From assembly GCA_947570615.1 (NCBI GenBank), contig CANOVJ010000001.1:62001-126000 (forward strand): a DNA stretch of 64,000 nucleotides, written 5' to 3'. Below the pieces are notes generated by a model that had not been told where the DNA came from, searched no databases, and saw only the letters and a list, made by a program, of their open reading frames with translations. The translations under genes were made by a program, and so were the position numbers. Of the stretch, positions 35,561-44,212 are shown piece after piece; position 1 is the first letter of the stretch; each line of letters opens with the position of its first letter. The DNA comes from an uncultured Lachnospiraceae bacterium (GTDB lineage: Bacteria > Bacillota > Clostridia > Lachnospirales > Lachnospiraceae).

Positions 35561-36847
35561 ATGGATGAAAAGCTTTATGAGAGTTATCTGGCTATTTTAA
35601 AGCAGGAGCTGGTTCCGGCGCTGGGCTGTACGGAGCCCATTGCGCTGGCCTATGGGGCAGCCACAGCCAGGGAGGTTTTTGGCGGTCTGCCGGAGCATAT
35701 GGACATTTTCTGCAGTGGGAACATCATCAAGAACGTAAAGAGCGTGACTGTACCGAATTCGGGCGGAATGCGCGGGATTGAGGCCGCCGCCGTGCTGGGA
35801 GCGGTGGGCGGATGCGCGGAAAAAAAGCTGGAGGTGCTGGAGGGCGTCACGGCCCTGCACAGGGAAAAGGCCAGGGAGCTGCTTGCCCGGGATTTCTGCA
35901 CCTGCCACCTGGAGGAAGGGGTGGAGAATCTCTACATCCGCGTGGAAATGAGGGGAGGCGGCCACCTGGTGAAGGTGGTCCTGTGCGAAAAGCATACCAG
36001 GATCGACCACGTGGAGAAGGACGGAGAGGTTCTGAGCTCCGCCTCAGAGGAGGAAACGCCCGGGAAGAAAGCGGACATACGCAGGCTCCTGAACGTGCGG
36101 GATATCCTGACCTTTGCGGACGAAGTGAGAATGGAAGATATTGAGGAAGTGATCGGGCGGCAGGTGGAGATGAACACGGCCATCAGCGACGAAGGGCTTA
36201 AAAACCCCTACGGGGCGCAGGTGGGAAGAACGCTGCTGGCGGTCTACGGCGACGATGTGAAGGTCAGGGCAAAGGCCCGGGCGGCGGCCGGCTCCGACGC
36301 CAGAATGAACGGCTGTTCTCTACCGGTGATTATCAACTCCGGCAGCGGTAATCAGGGGATCACCTGCTCCCTGCCGGTGATCGAGTTTGCCAGGGAGTGG
36401 AAAGCCTCAAAAGAAAAAATGTACCGCGCGCTGACAGTCAGCAATCTGGTGGCCATCCATCAGAAGAAATATATCGGAAGCCTTTCCGCCTACTGCGGCG
36501 CGGTGAGCGCGGCCTGCGGGGCGGGAGCCGCCATCACCTGGCTTTACGGGGGCGATTATGAGGCCGTCTCCCGCACCATCACCAACACCATCGCCAACAT
36601 GGGCGGCGTGGTCTGCGACGGGGCCAAATCCTCCTGCGCCGCCAAGATCGCCTCCTCCGTGGACGCGGCCATCATGGCCTTTCTCCTGGAAAACGCGGAT
36701 CACTGCTTCCGCCCCGGGGAAGGCCTTGTGCGTGAGGATGTGGAGGACACCATCCGGAGCATGGGGTATGTGGGAAGAGTCGGCATGAAGGAGACGGATG
36801 TGACGATTCTGAATCTGATGCTGGAGCGGGAGGAGGATTCTCCTTAA
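35561..36847 (+). CDS. L-cysteine desulfidase / UPF0597 family (SDH alpha-like)
   Basis: 428 residues, normal length. The fold is that of the serine dehydratase alpha chain. Cysteines in GCTEPIALAYG, FCSGNIIK and CGAVSAACGAG, plus CDGAKSSCAAKI, fit an oxygen-labile 4Fe-4S centre as in CyuA. The family breaks cysteine into pyruvate, ammonia and sulfide, though some members act on serine. INSGSGNQGITCSLPV is the family signature. It starts 28 nt after the aldo/keto reductase gene and may be on the same transcript, but has no obvious sugar role. Confidence 0.85.
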   Translation: MDEKLYESYLAILKQELVPALGCTEPIALAYGAATAREVFGGLPEHMDIFCSGNIIKNVKSVTVPNSGGMRGIEAAAVLGAVGGCAEKKLEVLEGVTALHREKARELLARDFCTCHLEEGVENLYIRVEMRGGGHLVKVVLCEKHTRIDHVEKDGEVLSSASEEETPGKKADIRRLLNVRDILTFADEVRMEDIEEVIGRQVEMNTAISDEGLKNPYGAQVGRTLLAVYGDDVKVRAKARAAAGSDARMNGCSLPVIINSGSGNQGITCSLPVIEFAREWKASKEKMYRALTVSNLVAIHQKKYIGSLSAYCGAVSAACGAGAAITWLYGGDYEAVSRTITNTIANMGGVVCDGAKSSCAAKIASSVDAAIMAFLLENADHCFRPGEGLVREDVEDTIRSMGYVGRVGMKETDVTILNLMLEREEDSP

Positions 36848-37156
36848 GGCTCCGATGTGGGAAAGAGGTGGCGGCAGGAACGGCATTTATCTGAATACGG
36901 GAACTGAAAATTTCCGGAGACGATTCTTTTGCCACTCACCTCAACTACCGGACCCAGACGGAGACTTATGAGCCTCTCAGGCTCTGCATCGACCTGGATG
37001 TGGATGGGCTTAAGGGAGCGGTCATTGATATGCCTGGAGGCGGCCCTTCGGCAGGATGCGCAAAAGGTCGCGGAGCTGTAAAGGGCGCGATTGCCTGGAT
37101 TAAAGACAGGCACTATATAGAAAAAATTGTAAAAAAATAGTTGTGTGGAGAAGACA
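36848..37156 (+). pseudogene. Gene remnant before pyrC
   Basis: No intact gene lies in this 309-base gap. A frame with no start codon is open from 36895 to a TAG at 37138-37140 (81 codons). It reads like real protein, with FATHLNYRTQTETYEPLRL, CIDLDVDGLKGAVIDMPGGG and KGAIAWIKDRHY. An in-frame TGA at 36892 interrupts it upstream. The source family is not recognised. It may be a decayed gene end. Confidence 0.4.
37091..37119 (+). promoter_or_regulatory. Candidate promoter with palindrome before pyrC
   Basis: TTGCCT at 37091-37096, a 17-nt spacer and TATATA at 37114-37119. GCCTG (37093-37097) and CAGGC (37107-37111) form an inverted repeat across the -35 and spacer. No PyrR-type attenuator was recognised. 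Confidence 0.45.
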
Positions 37157-38476
37157 ATGGATCAATTTACAAAAGGAGCCATGCTCCATATCAAAAACGG
37201 AACCCTCATAGATCCTGAGGAAAATGCGCTCTACCGGGCCGATTTACAGATAGAGGACGGACATATTGTCCGGATTATCAGGGAAGAAGAAAAAAGGGCG
37301 ACGGCATCGCCTGCGGATGTGCAGACCATCGACGCAGATGGTCTTATGATCGCGCCTGGGCTGGCGGACACCCACGCTCATTTCCGGGATCCGGGCTTTA
37401 CCTGGAAGGAGGATATCCACACCGGGGCCGCCGCCGCTGTCAGAGGGGGATTTACCCAGATCGTGCTGATGGCCAACACCAGACCGCCGGTGGACAACCC
37501 GGAAACCCTCTCCTGCGTGCTGGAAAAGGGCAGACAGACAGGCATCCATATCCACAGCTGCGCCAACGTGACCCTGGGCATGGCTGGAAAAGAGCTGACA
37601 GACATGGCTCTTCTGTCACGGCACGGGGCGGCGGGCTTTACCGACGACGGGATCCCTCTGCTGGATGAAGCGTTGGTAAGAAAAGCCTTGCTCCGGGCGA
37701 AAAGCCTTGGAAAACCTGTCAGCTTCCACGAGGAAAATCCTGCCATGATAGAAAATAACGGCATCAACAGGGGAAAGGCGTCGGCATTTTATCAGATCGG
37801 CGGTTCCCCCAGGGAGGCGGAGATCGATCTGGTAAGGAGAGACCTGGAGCTCGCCCGGCAGACCGGGGCGGAGGTGGTGATCCAGCATGTGAGCACCAGG
37901 GAGGCGGTGGAGCTGATCCGGCAGGCCAAAGCGAAGGGGGCCCATGTCCACGGGGAGGCCACCCCGCACCACTTTACCCTCACCGAGGAGGCTGCCATCC
38001 GGAAGGGAACCCTGGCCAAGATGAATCCCCCCCTGCGGCAGGAGGAGGACCGGCTGGCAATTCTGGAGGGGCTTAAGGACGGCACCATTGATTTGATCGC
38101 CACAGACCACGCGCCCCACAGCCGGGAGGAGAAGGACAGGCCCATCACTCAGGCCCCCAGCGGGATCATCGGTCTGGAGACAGCCCTGTCCCTGGGAATC
38201 CGGGAGCTGGTGGAAAAAGGGGTTCTCACCTGGCCTGAGTTGATCCACAGGATGAGTACAGCCCCCTGCGTGCTCTACGGGTTAGACGGCGGAAGGGTGA
38301 AGGAGGGCGGAGCGGCGGATCTGGTACTGTTCGCGCCCGGGGAGAGCTGGACGGTATCAGAGTTTGCGTCGAAGTCCGCCAACTCTCCGTTTATCGGGGA
38401 GGAGCTTCCGGGGGTGATTTATTACACCCTCTGCGGTGGGAGAATCGTGTATCAGAAAGGAAAAGATATCAGATGA
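37157..38476 (+). CDS. pyrC: Dihydroorotase
   Basis: 439 residues from the ATG at 37157 with GGAG 6 nt upstream; a GTG at 37145 would add four residues. It cyclises carbamoyl-aspartate to dihydroorotate in pyrimidine synthesis. ADTHAHFRDPGFTWKED holds the two metal His residues, MNPPLRQEEDR and DHAPHSREEK are class I dihydroorotase signatures. It overlaps pyrK by four bases (ATGA), implying coupling. Confidence 0.94.
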   Translation: MDQFTKGAMLHIKNGTLIDPEENALYRADLQIEDGHIVRIIREEEKRATASPADVQTIDADGLMIAPGLADTHAHFRDPGFTWKEDIHTGAAAAVRGGFTQIVLMANTRPPVDNPETLSCVLEKGRQTGIHIHSCANVTLGMAGKELTDMALLSRHGAAGFTDDGIPLLDEALVRKALLRAKSLGKPVSFHEENPAMIENNGINRGKASAFYQIGGSPREAEIDLVRRDLELARQTGAEVVIQHVSTREAVELIRQAKAKGAHVHGEATPHHFTLTEEAAIRKGTLAKMNPPLRQEEDRLAILEGLKDGTIDLIATDHAPHSREEKDRPITQAPSGIIGLETALSLGIRELVEKGVLTWPELIHRMSTAPCVLYGLDGGRVKEGGAADLVLFAPGESWTVSEFASKSANSPFIGEELPGVIYYTLCGGRIVYQKGKDIR

Positions 38477-39330
38477 GCAAAAGAAAGGTCAGAGCCAGCG
38501 TTCTCGCACAGAAAATGCTGGCGCCGGAAATCTATGATATGTGGCTGGCCACAGATCTGGCGCAGGAGGCCAGGGCGGGTCAGTTTATCGGGGTTTATCC
38601 GAAGGATAAGAGCCATCTTCTGCCCCGCCCCATCAGTATCTGTGAGGTGGACAGAGAGAGGGGCGCGCTTCGGATCGTGTACCGGGTGGCGGGCGCGGGA
38701 ACGGCGGAGTTTGCCGCCTGGCAGCCGGGGCAGGAGGTTATGCTTCTGGGCGTTCTGGGAAACGGATTTCCCGTGGAGCAGGGAAAAGGGAAACGGGTGG
38801 TTCTGATGGGCGGCGGGATCGGCATCCCGCCCATGCTGGAGCTGGCCAGAGAGCTATGGCAGCAGGACGCAGGCGCAGAGATGGCAGAGCCGGCAGCAGG
38901 CAGAGGACAGTTCGCGCAGACGGGGCAGTCGAAAACTGGGCAGGCCTCTGTGACGGCCATCCTGGGCTACCGTGACAGCCGCCTTTTCTTAAAGGAGGAT
39001 CTGGAGAAATATGCCAGAGTGCTGGCGGCCACCGAGGACGGAAGCGTGGGCGTGCCCGGAAACGTGCTCACCGCCATGGAAAGGGAACAGGTGGAGGCCG
39101 ATGTGATCATGGCCTGCGGCCCCATGCCCATGCTGCGGGCGATCAAGGCCTTTGCCGCGGAGAGAGGGATTCCCGCCTTTCTTTCTCTGGAGGAGCGGAT
39201 GGCCTGCGGGGTGGGAGCCTGTCTGGGATGTGTGTGCAAAACCACCCGCAGGGACGCCCACTCCCACGTAAACAATGCCAGAATCTGTACGGAAGGACCG
39301 GTTTTCGAGGCAGGGGAGGTGGAGATCTGA
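38473..39330 (+). CDS. pyrK: Dihydroorotate dehydrogenase electron transfer subunit
   Basis: 285 residues. The N-terminal FAD domain carries LPRPISI and YRVAGAGTAEF. The NAD domain has LMGGGIGIPPMLELA. The C-terminal 2Fe-2S ligands are in EERMACGVGACLGCVCKT. It passes electrons from PyrD to NAD. An Ala/Gln/Gly-rich stretch of about 25 residues near 137-160 (AEMAEPAAGRGQFAQTG) interrupts the NAD domain between two strands; it looks like a lineage-specific loop. Stop and pyrD start overlap by one base. Confidence 0.94.
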   Translation: MSKRKVRASVLAQKMLAPEIYDMWLATDLAQEARAGQFIGVYPKDKSHLLPRPISICEVDRERGALRIVYRVAGAGTAEFAAWQPGQEVMLLGVLGNGFPVEQGKGKRVVLMGGGIGIPPMLELARELWQQDAGAEMAEPAAGRGQFAQTGQSKTGQASVTAILGYRDSRLFLKEDLEKYARVLAATEDGSVGVPGNVLTAMEREQVEADVIMACGPMPMLRAIKAFAAERGIPAFLSLEERMACGVGACLGCVCKTTRRDAHSHVNNARICTEGPVFEAGEVEI

Positions 39331-40244
39331 TGGAAAAGAGAAATACAGGGGTAACGATCGCCGGAGTGGACTTTAAAAATCCCGTTATGACGGCCTCGGG
39401 AACCTTCGGCTCCGGCATGGAATACAGCGATTTTGTGGATTTGAACAGACTTGGCGCGGTGGTCACCAAGGGGGTGGCCAATGTCCCCTGGCCCGGCAAT
39501 CCCACTCCCCGGGTGGCGGAGGTCTACGGCGGTATGCTCAACGCCATCGGCCTGCAGAATCCCGGAATCGACGTGTTCCTGGAACGGGATATTCCCTTTC
39601 TTAAGCAATTTGACACCAGAATCATCGTCAATGTCTGTGGAAAGAGCGTGGAGGATTATCTGGAGGTGACGGAGCGCCTTGGGGACGCGCCGGTGGATAT
39701 GCTGGAGATCAACGTCTCCTGCCCCAATGTGAAGGAGGGAGCCATCGCCTTTGGGCAGAAGGCAGAGAGCCTCTATGATATCACCTCCCGGATCAAGACA
39801 AAAGCCAGGCAGCCGGTGATCATGAAGCTCAGTCCCAACGTGACCGATATCGCCGAGCTGGCCAGGGCGGCGGAGGCGGCGGGGGCGGACGCCATCTCCC
39901 TGATCAACACCCTTACCGGGATGAAAATCGACGTCCACAGGCGCGCATTCGTGCTGGCCAATAAGACAGGAGGCCTTTCCGGCCCCGCCATCAAACCGGT
40001 GGCCGTGCGGATGGTATACCAGGCCAGCCACGCTGTAAAGATTCCAGTGATCGGTATGGGCGGAATCGCCACCGCAGAGGATGCCATCGAATTCCTTCTC
40101 GCCGGAGCCAGCGCCGTAGCCGTGGGGGCCATGAATTTCGTTAACCCTTACGCCACAACAGAAATCATAGAGGGGATCGAGGCCTATATGGAGAAATACG
40201 AGATCGACGATATCCATGAGCTGATCGGCGGCGTGAGAGAGTAA
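39330..40244 (+). CDS. pyrD: Dihydroorotate dehydrogenase B, catalytic subunit
   Basis: 304 residues from the ATG at 39330; the frame is open earlier inside pyrK, but this start gives a normal N-terminus. FMN barrel with PVMTASGTFG, EINVSCPNVKEG holding the catalytic Cys of class 1B enzymes, and VIGMGGIATAEDAIEFLLAGASAV binding the phosphate. It oxidises dihydroorotate to orotate with PyrK as partner. The accessory island starts right after its stop. Confidence 0.95.
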   Translation: MEKRNTGVTIAGVDFKNPVMTASGTFGSGMEYSDFVDLNRLGAVVTKGVANVPWPGNPTPRVAEVYGGMLNAIGLQNPGIDVFLERDIPFLKQFDTRIIVNVCGKSVEDYLEVTERLGDAPVDMLEINVSCPNVKEGAIAFGQKAESLYDITSRIKTKARQPVIMKLSPNVTDIAELARAAEAAGADAISLINTLTGMKIDVHRRAFVLANKTGGLSGPAIKPVAVRMVYQASHAVKIPVIGMGGIATAEDAIEFLLAGASAVAVGAMNFVNPYATTEIIEGIEAYMEKYEIDDIHELIGGVRE

Positions 40245-40251
40245 GCTTCAG

Positions 40252-40556
40252 GCTGACGGTTCCATTGGATATTATGACGATCTCCTTAAAGCTCACAGGC
40301 TGATGATGAACGGCCATGTGCCAGAGAACGGAAGATTCCGCTCCGGCGGCGTGGGTGGCTCTGACGGCAAGGCGCTGATCCACATGGCGCCTCCGGATGA
40401 GTTCGTACCGGAACATATTTATAACCTGTTCGCATGGTATCAGCAGTCAGAACTTCATCCGCTGATTAAAGCGCTGTTTTCCATTACGAGTTTGAATTCA
40501 TCCATCCCTTTGCAGATGGGAATGTAACATGGAGACATTTGCAGAAAGCGGCGTAA
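40252..40556 (+). pseudogene. Fic-domain gene fragment, frameshifted
   Basis: Frame one from 40252 reads DGSIGYYDDLLKAHRLMMNG, then GRFRSGGVGG, PPDEFVPEHIYNLFAW and HPLIKALF, the pattern before the Fic motif. A one-base loss near 40471-40482 shifts the frame; from 40482 the text continues HYEFEFIHPFADGN, then loses the expected GRMGR and runs to a stop at 40554. Intact Fic enzymes attach AMP or similar groups to target proteins. There is no start codon in context: this is a dead remnant lying against pyrD. Confidence 0.8.
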
Positions 40557-40595
40557 CAGCGGCAAACTGCTCTGTACATAAAATTTGCCAGAGAA

Positions 40596-40643
40596 AAACC
40601 AAAAGGGCATTTACGAGATTGTGCGTAAATGCCCTTTTGGTTT
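40596..40643. terminator. Perfect 20-bp inverted repeat, terminator
   Basis: Arms 40596-40615 and 40624-40643 are exact reverse complements with an 8-nt loop. Both arms carry an AAAA/TTTT block; TTTTT also follows at 40648-40652. It insulates the AAA-subtilase module from pyr transcription. Confidence 0.85.
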
Positions 40644-40651
40644 GCTGTTTT

Positions 40652-40690
40652 TGTCCCAGTATTGACAAAAATGTCCCAAGGAGTTATGAT
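40652..40690 (+). promoter_or_regulatory. Consensus sigma-A promoter with direct repeats before the AAA ATPase gene
   Basis: TTGACA at 40662-40667, a 17-nt spacer and TATGAT at 40685-40690. TGTCCCA occurs at 40652-40658 and 40672-40678, 20 nt apart (two helical turns), on either side of the -35 box. A strong promoter with symmetric flanking repeats suggests repression by a dimeric regulator. Confidence 0.75.
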
Positions 40691-40727
40691 TAGAGTATAG
40701 AGAAAAATGAGAAGGAGAGTACGTATC

Positions 40728-41777
40728 ATGAAGAAAAAAAATGTGATAAGCTTAATAAAATATTATACGGAAAAGAATGATGCGGGCTTTCGGAATGAAG
40801 CTTATGAAATCGCTAAAGGATTTGATGCTTCTGGAGATTATCAGCTTTCAGAGTATATTATGTCCTTATTGTCCAATGTGAATACGTTTGTACCGCAGAT
40901 ATCGGAGAATGCTTCTCCCTTTTTTGAAAAAATTGGTGGGAAGGAAGATATGCTGTTACTTCCGGATGTAATTACCAGTGATTTATTGGGCGTAGTAAAT
41001 GCAATTGAACATCATATTGGAATTAATAAGTTTTTGTTTCAGGGGGCACCAGGAACAGGGAAGACGGAGGCAGTTAAGCAACTTGCACGAATATTGAATA
41101 GAGAAGTTTTTATGGTGGACTTTTCAGCAGTGATTGATAGTAAGCTGGGACAGACACAAAAGAATTTATCTATGTTGTTCAAGGAAATAAATAGTTTCGT
41201 TCAACCGAATAAGGTAATAGTTATGTTTGATGAAATCGATGCCTTGGCTTTAGATCGAACGAATCAGAATGATCTGCGGGAAATGGGACGGGCAACTTCT
41301 GCTATGTTGAAGGGATTTGACCGGATGAATGAAAATGTGGTTTTAGTTGCCACAACTAATCTGTATAAATATTTTGATAAAGCACTAATCAGAAGATTTG
41401 ATTCAGTCATTGATTTTGATAGATATACCAGGGAAGAGCTTCTTTCGATTTCAGAGAAAATGTTAGATCAATATCTTGATAAATTAAAGCTGGCAAATAG
41501 AGATATCCGCTTGTTCCGTAAAATAATGAAACTAATGCCACAGATACCGTATCCTGGGGAATTGAAAAATATGATTAAAACGTCTGTTGCATTTAGCAAT
41601 CCACGTGATGGCATGGACTATTTTAGAAGACTTTACTATGCAGTCTGCAATGAAAAACCGGAAGATTTAAAAAAACTTCAGAGCCAGAAATTTACAGTTA
41701 GAGAAATAGAAATTCTGGTTGGGAGATCAAAAAGCAGTGTTGCAAGAGATTTGAAAGAAGGTGTAATGAATGAATAA
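40728..41777 (+). CDS. AAA+ ATPase of the ATPase-subtilase module
   Basis: 349 residues from the ATG at 40728; AAGGAG lies 10 nt before it, and an in-frame ATG at 40707 has no site. A helical N-terminus (1-85) precedes a classical AAA core: Walker A GAPGTGKT at 106-113, Walker B VIVMFDEID at 163-171, sensor-1 ATTN at 208-211 and arginine finger RRF at 222-224. The end (322-345, REIEILVGRSKSSVARDL) looks like a helix-turn-helix. AAA partners of proteases usually recognise or unfold substrates or gate activity. The stop overlaps the protease start by eight bases. Composition is clearly AT-rich against pyrD and sipL. Confidence 0.9.
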   Translation: MKKKNVISLIKYYTEKNDAGFRNEAYEIAKGFDASGDYQLSEYIMSLLSNVNTFVPQISENASPFFEKIGGKEDMLLLPDVITSDLLGVVNAIEHHIGINKFLFQGAPGTGKTEAVKQLARILNREVFMVDFSAVIDSKLGQTQKNLSMLFKEINSFVQPNKVIVMFDEIDALALDRTNQNDLREMGRATSAMLKGFDRMNENVVLVATTNLYKYFDKALIRRFDSVIDFDRYTREELLSISEKMLDQYLDKLKLANRDIRLFRKIMKLMPQIPYPGELKNMIKTSVAFSNPRDGMDYFRRLYYAVCNEKPEDLKKLQSQKFTVREIEILVGRSKSSVARDLKEGVMNE

Positions 41778-44037
41778 CATTTTACAATTAAAAGGAAGAT
41801 TTGAACAAAGACCTAACAGCTCCAAACCGGGATCTCCGAAACTTCCGAAGGGAAAAAGTGTGTCTTCGTTCCATCTTATTGAATTATCTGAGCAATTGAA
41901 AAGAATTTTTCAATACTGGAAAACAAATACAGATATTAGTGGAGCTCTGGTTAGCGTACACTATACACATATTGTTGCAAAGAGTAATAGATTGAAGATT
42001 TTGTTGTCTGAGAATAGTAAATCTCCTGCGGAATCTATTAGAGGAGTTAAGTTTATCTGGGAACCAGACGAGGATGGTAAAGAGATACAAAAACATGTAT
42101 TTACCCATTATGTTTCGCTTAAAGCGATTGAAAAAGCAATCGAAGTTTTGAGTGAAACAATATCTGTTATTGAAAAATATTTTAATGGTATTATTACTGG
42201 CGAGGAAACGGAAAAGATCGCAGGGACACCGGCGGATAGATTTAGTGAATTTTATAAATCCAATTTTTTAAACGCTGTGGTGGATGGATTTTACGTTGAA
42301 AGCTTTGATATTGATCGAGCTACAGAAGAGATAACAGGGGAATCTATTATAACAATTTATCAGACCGGGATTGAAACGAAGAAATTGTTGTCAAAGTTTG
42401 GAATTCATATCGTTGATGAACGTATTATTGATGGCACTACATTAAGACTTAATCCAGATGAAGCGAAACTGCTATATAATCGTGCTTCGTATCTGATTGC
42501 GATGAGTGTCACTGATTTTTCTCAGCTTACAAGAGACGAGGTGTTGGAGGATAAGGCGGAGATCAGTAATGAAGAAGGCCTGATACCCCATCCGACCAAC
42601 GAACCTGTAATAGGAGTTATTGATACACAATTTAATGAAAAGGTGTATTTTCATGAGTGGGTGGAATATAGAAATTTACTTGATCCGAATATTCCATTGA
42701 CTGCAAAAGATTATGAGCATGGGACAGAAGTAAGTTATATCATTGTAGATGGTCCGCAGGGTAATCCGGCACTTGATGATGGGTGTGGCAGATTCCGAGT
42801 ACGTCATTTTGGTGTTGCAACACATAGAGGTTTCAGTTCATTTACCGTGTTAAAAATGATACGAAACATTGTTGCCTTAAACAGGGATATTAAAGTATGG
42901 AATTTATCATTGGGTTCCAAACTCGAAATCAAGCCTAATTTTATTTCTCCAGAGGCAGCAGAACTTGACCGTATACAAAGTGAGTATGATGTTATTTTTG
43001 TTGTTGCAGGAACAAATATTCCGGATGGTGAAACAAAAAAGGATATGAAAATTGGATCGCCAGCAGATTCACTGAATTCTCTAGTAGTTAATGCTGTAGA
43101 CTTTAGAGGAAAATCAGCATCTTATACTAGAGTTGGTCCTGTATTATCTTTTTTTCATAAGCCTGATATCAGTTATTATGGCGGAGACGGTTCCAACTAT
43201 AAGGATAAAATGGTTGTATGTCGTGATGATATGGGGGCAGCATATGTAAGCGGAACATCATTTGCAGCGCCGTGGATTTCAAGAAAACTGGCATATTTAA
43301 TTCACATTATGGGACTGAGCAGAGAAGTTGCGAAAGCGTTATTGATTGATGCTGCCGCGGGATGGAATAGGAAAGATGATGTTTCACATAGTATCGGTTA
43401 TGGTGTTGTTCCAAAGCATATTAATAATATTATGAAATCATCAAATGATGAGATACGTTTTATTTTGACTGGTGCATCAGAGGAATATGAGACATATACA
43501 TATAACCTGCCAGTACCGATTGTAGATAATGCACATCCATTTTATGCAAGAGCAACGTTAGTATATTTCCCGCAGTGTGATCGTAATCAGGGGGTTGATT
43601 ATACAAGTACCGAAATGGATATACATTTTGGCAGAGTTGTTGTCGAAAATAGACAAGCCAGAATAAAATCAATAGATAATAACCAGCAATCGGAAGATAA
43701 GTTGATTACCCTTTATGAAGAAGATGCAAGAAAAATGTATCGGAAATGGGATAATATCAAGCATATTAGTGAAGAGATTAAAGAAAGAAGAATTCCAAGG
43801 AAAGCATATGATTCTGGTCTTTGGGGGCTTAAGATAAATACGAAAGAACGTTTGCAGAGAAGAAAAGAACCACTTCAATTTGGAGTAGTTGTAACATTGA
43901 AGGAAATGAATGGTGTAAATCGCATTGACGATTTTATCAAAATGTGTATGGCGCGTGGCTGGCTGGTTAATCAGTTGGATATTGAGAACCAGTTGGATGT
44001 ATATGCGAAGGCAGAAGAAGATATAGTATTCGAGTAA
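41770..44037 (+). CDS. Subtilisin-like (S8) protease of the ATPase-subtilase module
   Basis: 755 residues. The first 270 residues are an uncharacterised N-terminal domain. The S8 domain runs from about 278 to 550 with the full triad: D285 in GVIDTQF, H317 in EHGTEVS and S497 in SGTSFAAPW, plus the oxyanion N416 in VAGTN. About 200 further residues with beta and charged segments follow. There is no signal peptide, unlike secreted subtilases, so it should act in the cytoplasm, presumably held in check by or responding to the AAA ATPase (inference). The start overlaps the ATPase gene by eight bases. AT-rich throughout. Confidence 0.92.
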   Translation: MNNILQLKGRFEQRPNSSKPGSPKLPKGKSVSSFHLIELSEQLKRIFQYWKTNTDISGALVSVHYTHIVAKSNRLKILLSENSKSPAESIRGVKFIWEPDEDGKEIQKHVFTHYVSLKAIEKAIEVLSETISVIEKYFNGIITGEETEKIAGTPADRFSEFYKSNFLNAVVDGFYVESFDIDRATEEITGESIITIYQTGIETKKLLSKFGIHIVDERIIDGTTLRLNPDEAKLLYNRASYLIAMSVTDFSQLTRDEVLEDKAEISNEEGLIPHPTNEPVIGVIDTQFNEKVYFHEWVEYRNLLDPNIPLTAKDYEHGTEVSYIIVDGPQGNPALDDGCGRFRVRHFGVATHRGFSSFTVLKMIRNIVALNRDIKVWNLSLGSKLEIKPNFISPEAAELDRIQSEYDVIFVVAGTNIPDGETKKDMKIGSPADSLNSLVVNAVDFRGKSASYTRVGPVLSFFHKPDISYYGGDGSNYKDKMVVCRDDMGAAYVSGTSFAAPWISRKLAYLIHIMGLSREVAKALLIDAAAGWNRKDDVSHSIGYGVVPKHINNIMKSSNDEIRFILTGASEEYETYTYNLPVPIVDNAHPFYARATLVYFPQCDRNQGVDYTSTEMDIHFGRVVVENRQARIKSIDNNQQSEDKLITLYEEDARKMYRKWDNIKHISEEIKERRIPRKAYDSGLWGLKINTKERLQRRKEPLQFGVVVTLKEMNGVNRIDDFIKMCMARGWLVNQLDIENQLDVYAKAEEDIVFE

Positions 44038-44212
44038 TAATGTCGAAAAATGCATATGGAAATAGAAGATAGTTATATGGTAGATCACCTTTTATTTAAT
44101 GACAGATATCTGCCTGATGGCACCGAATAAATACAAAATATATTTGGATTATTTTGGGATTGAATTTGGCAAATCCATGGCTGGAAGCTTATTATGGGTA
44201 GGGAGATTCATG

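Noticed and set aside
38967..40217. 416-codon minus-strand frame opposite pyrK/pyrD
   Set aside because: Shadow frame; pyrK and pyrD motifs are on the plus strand.
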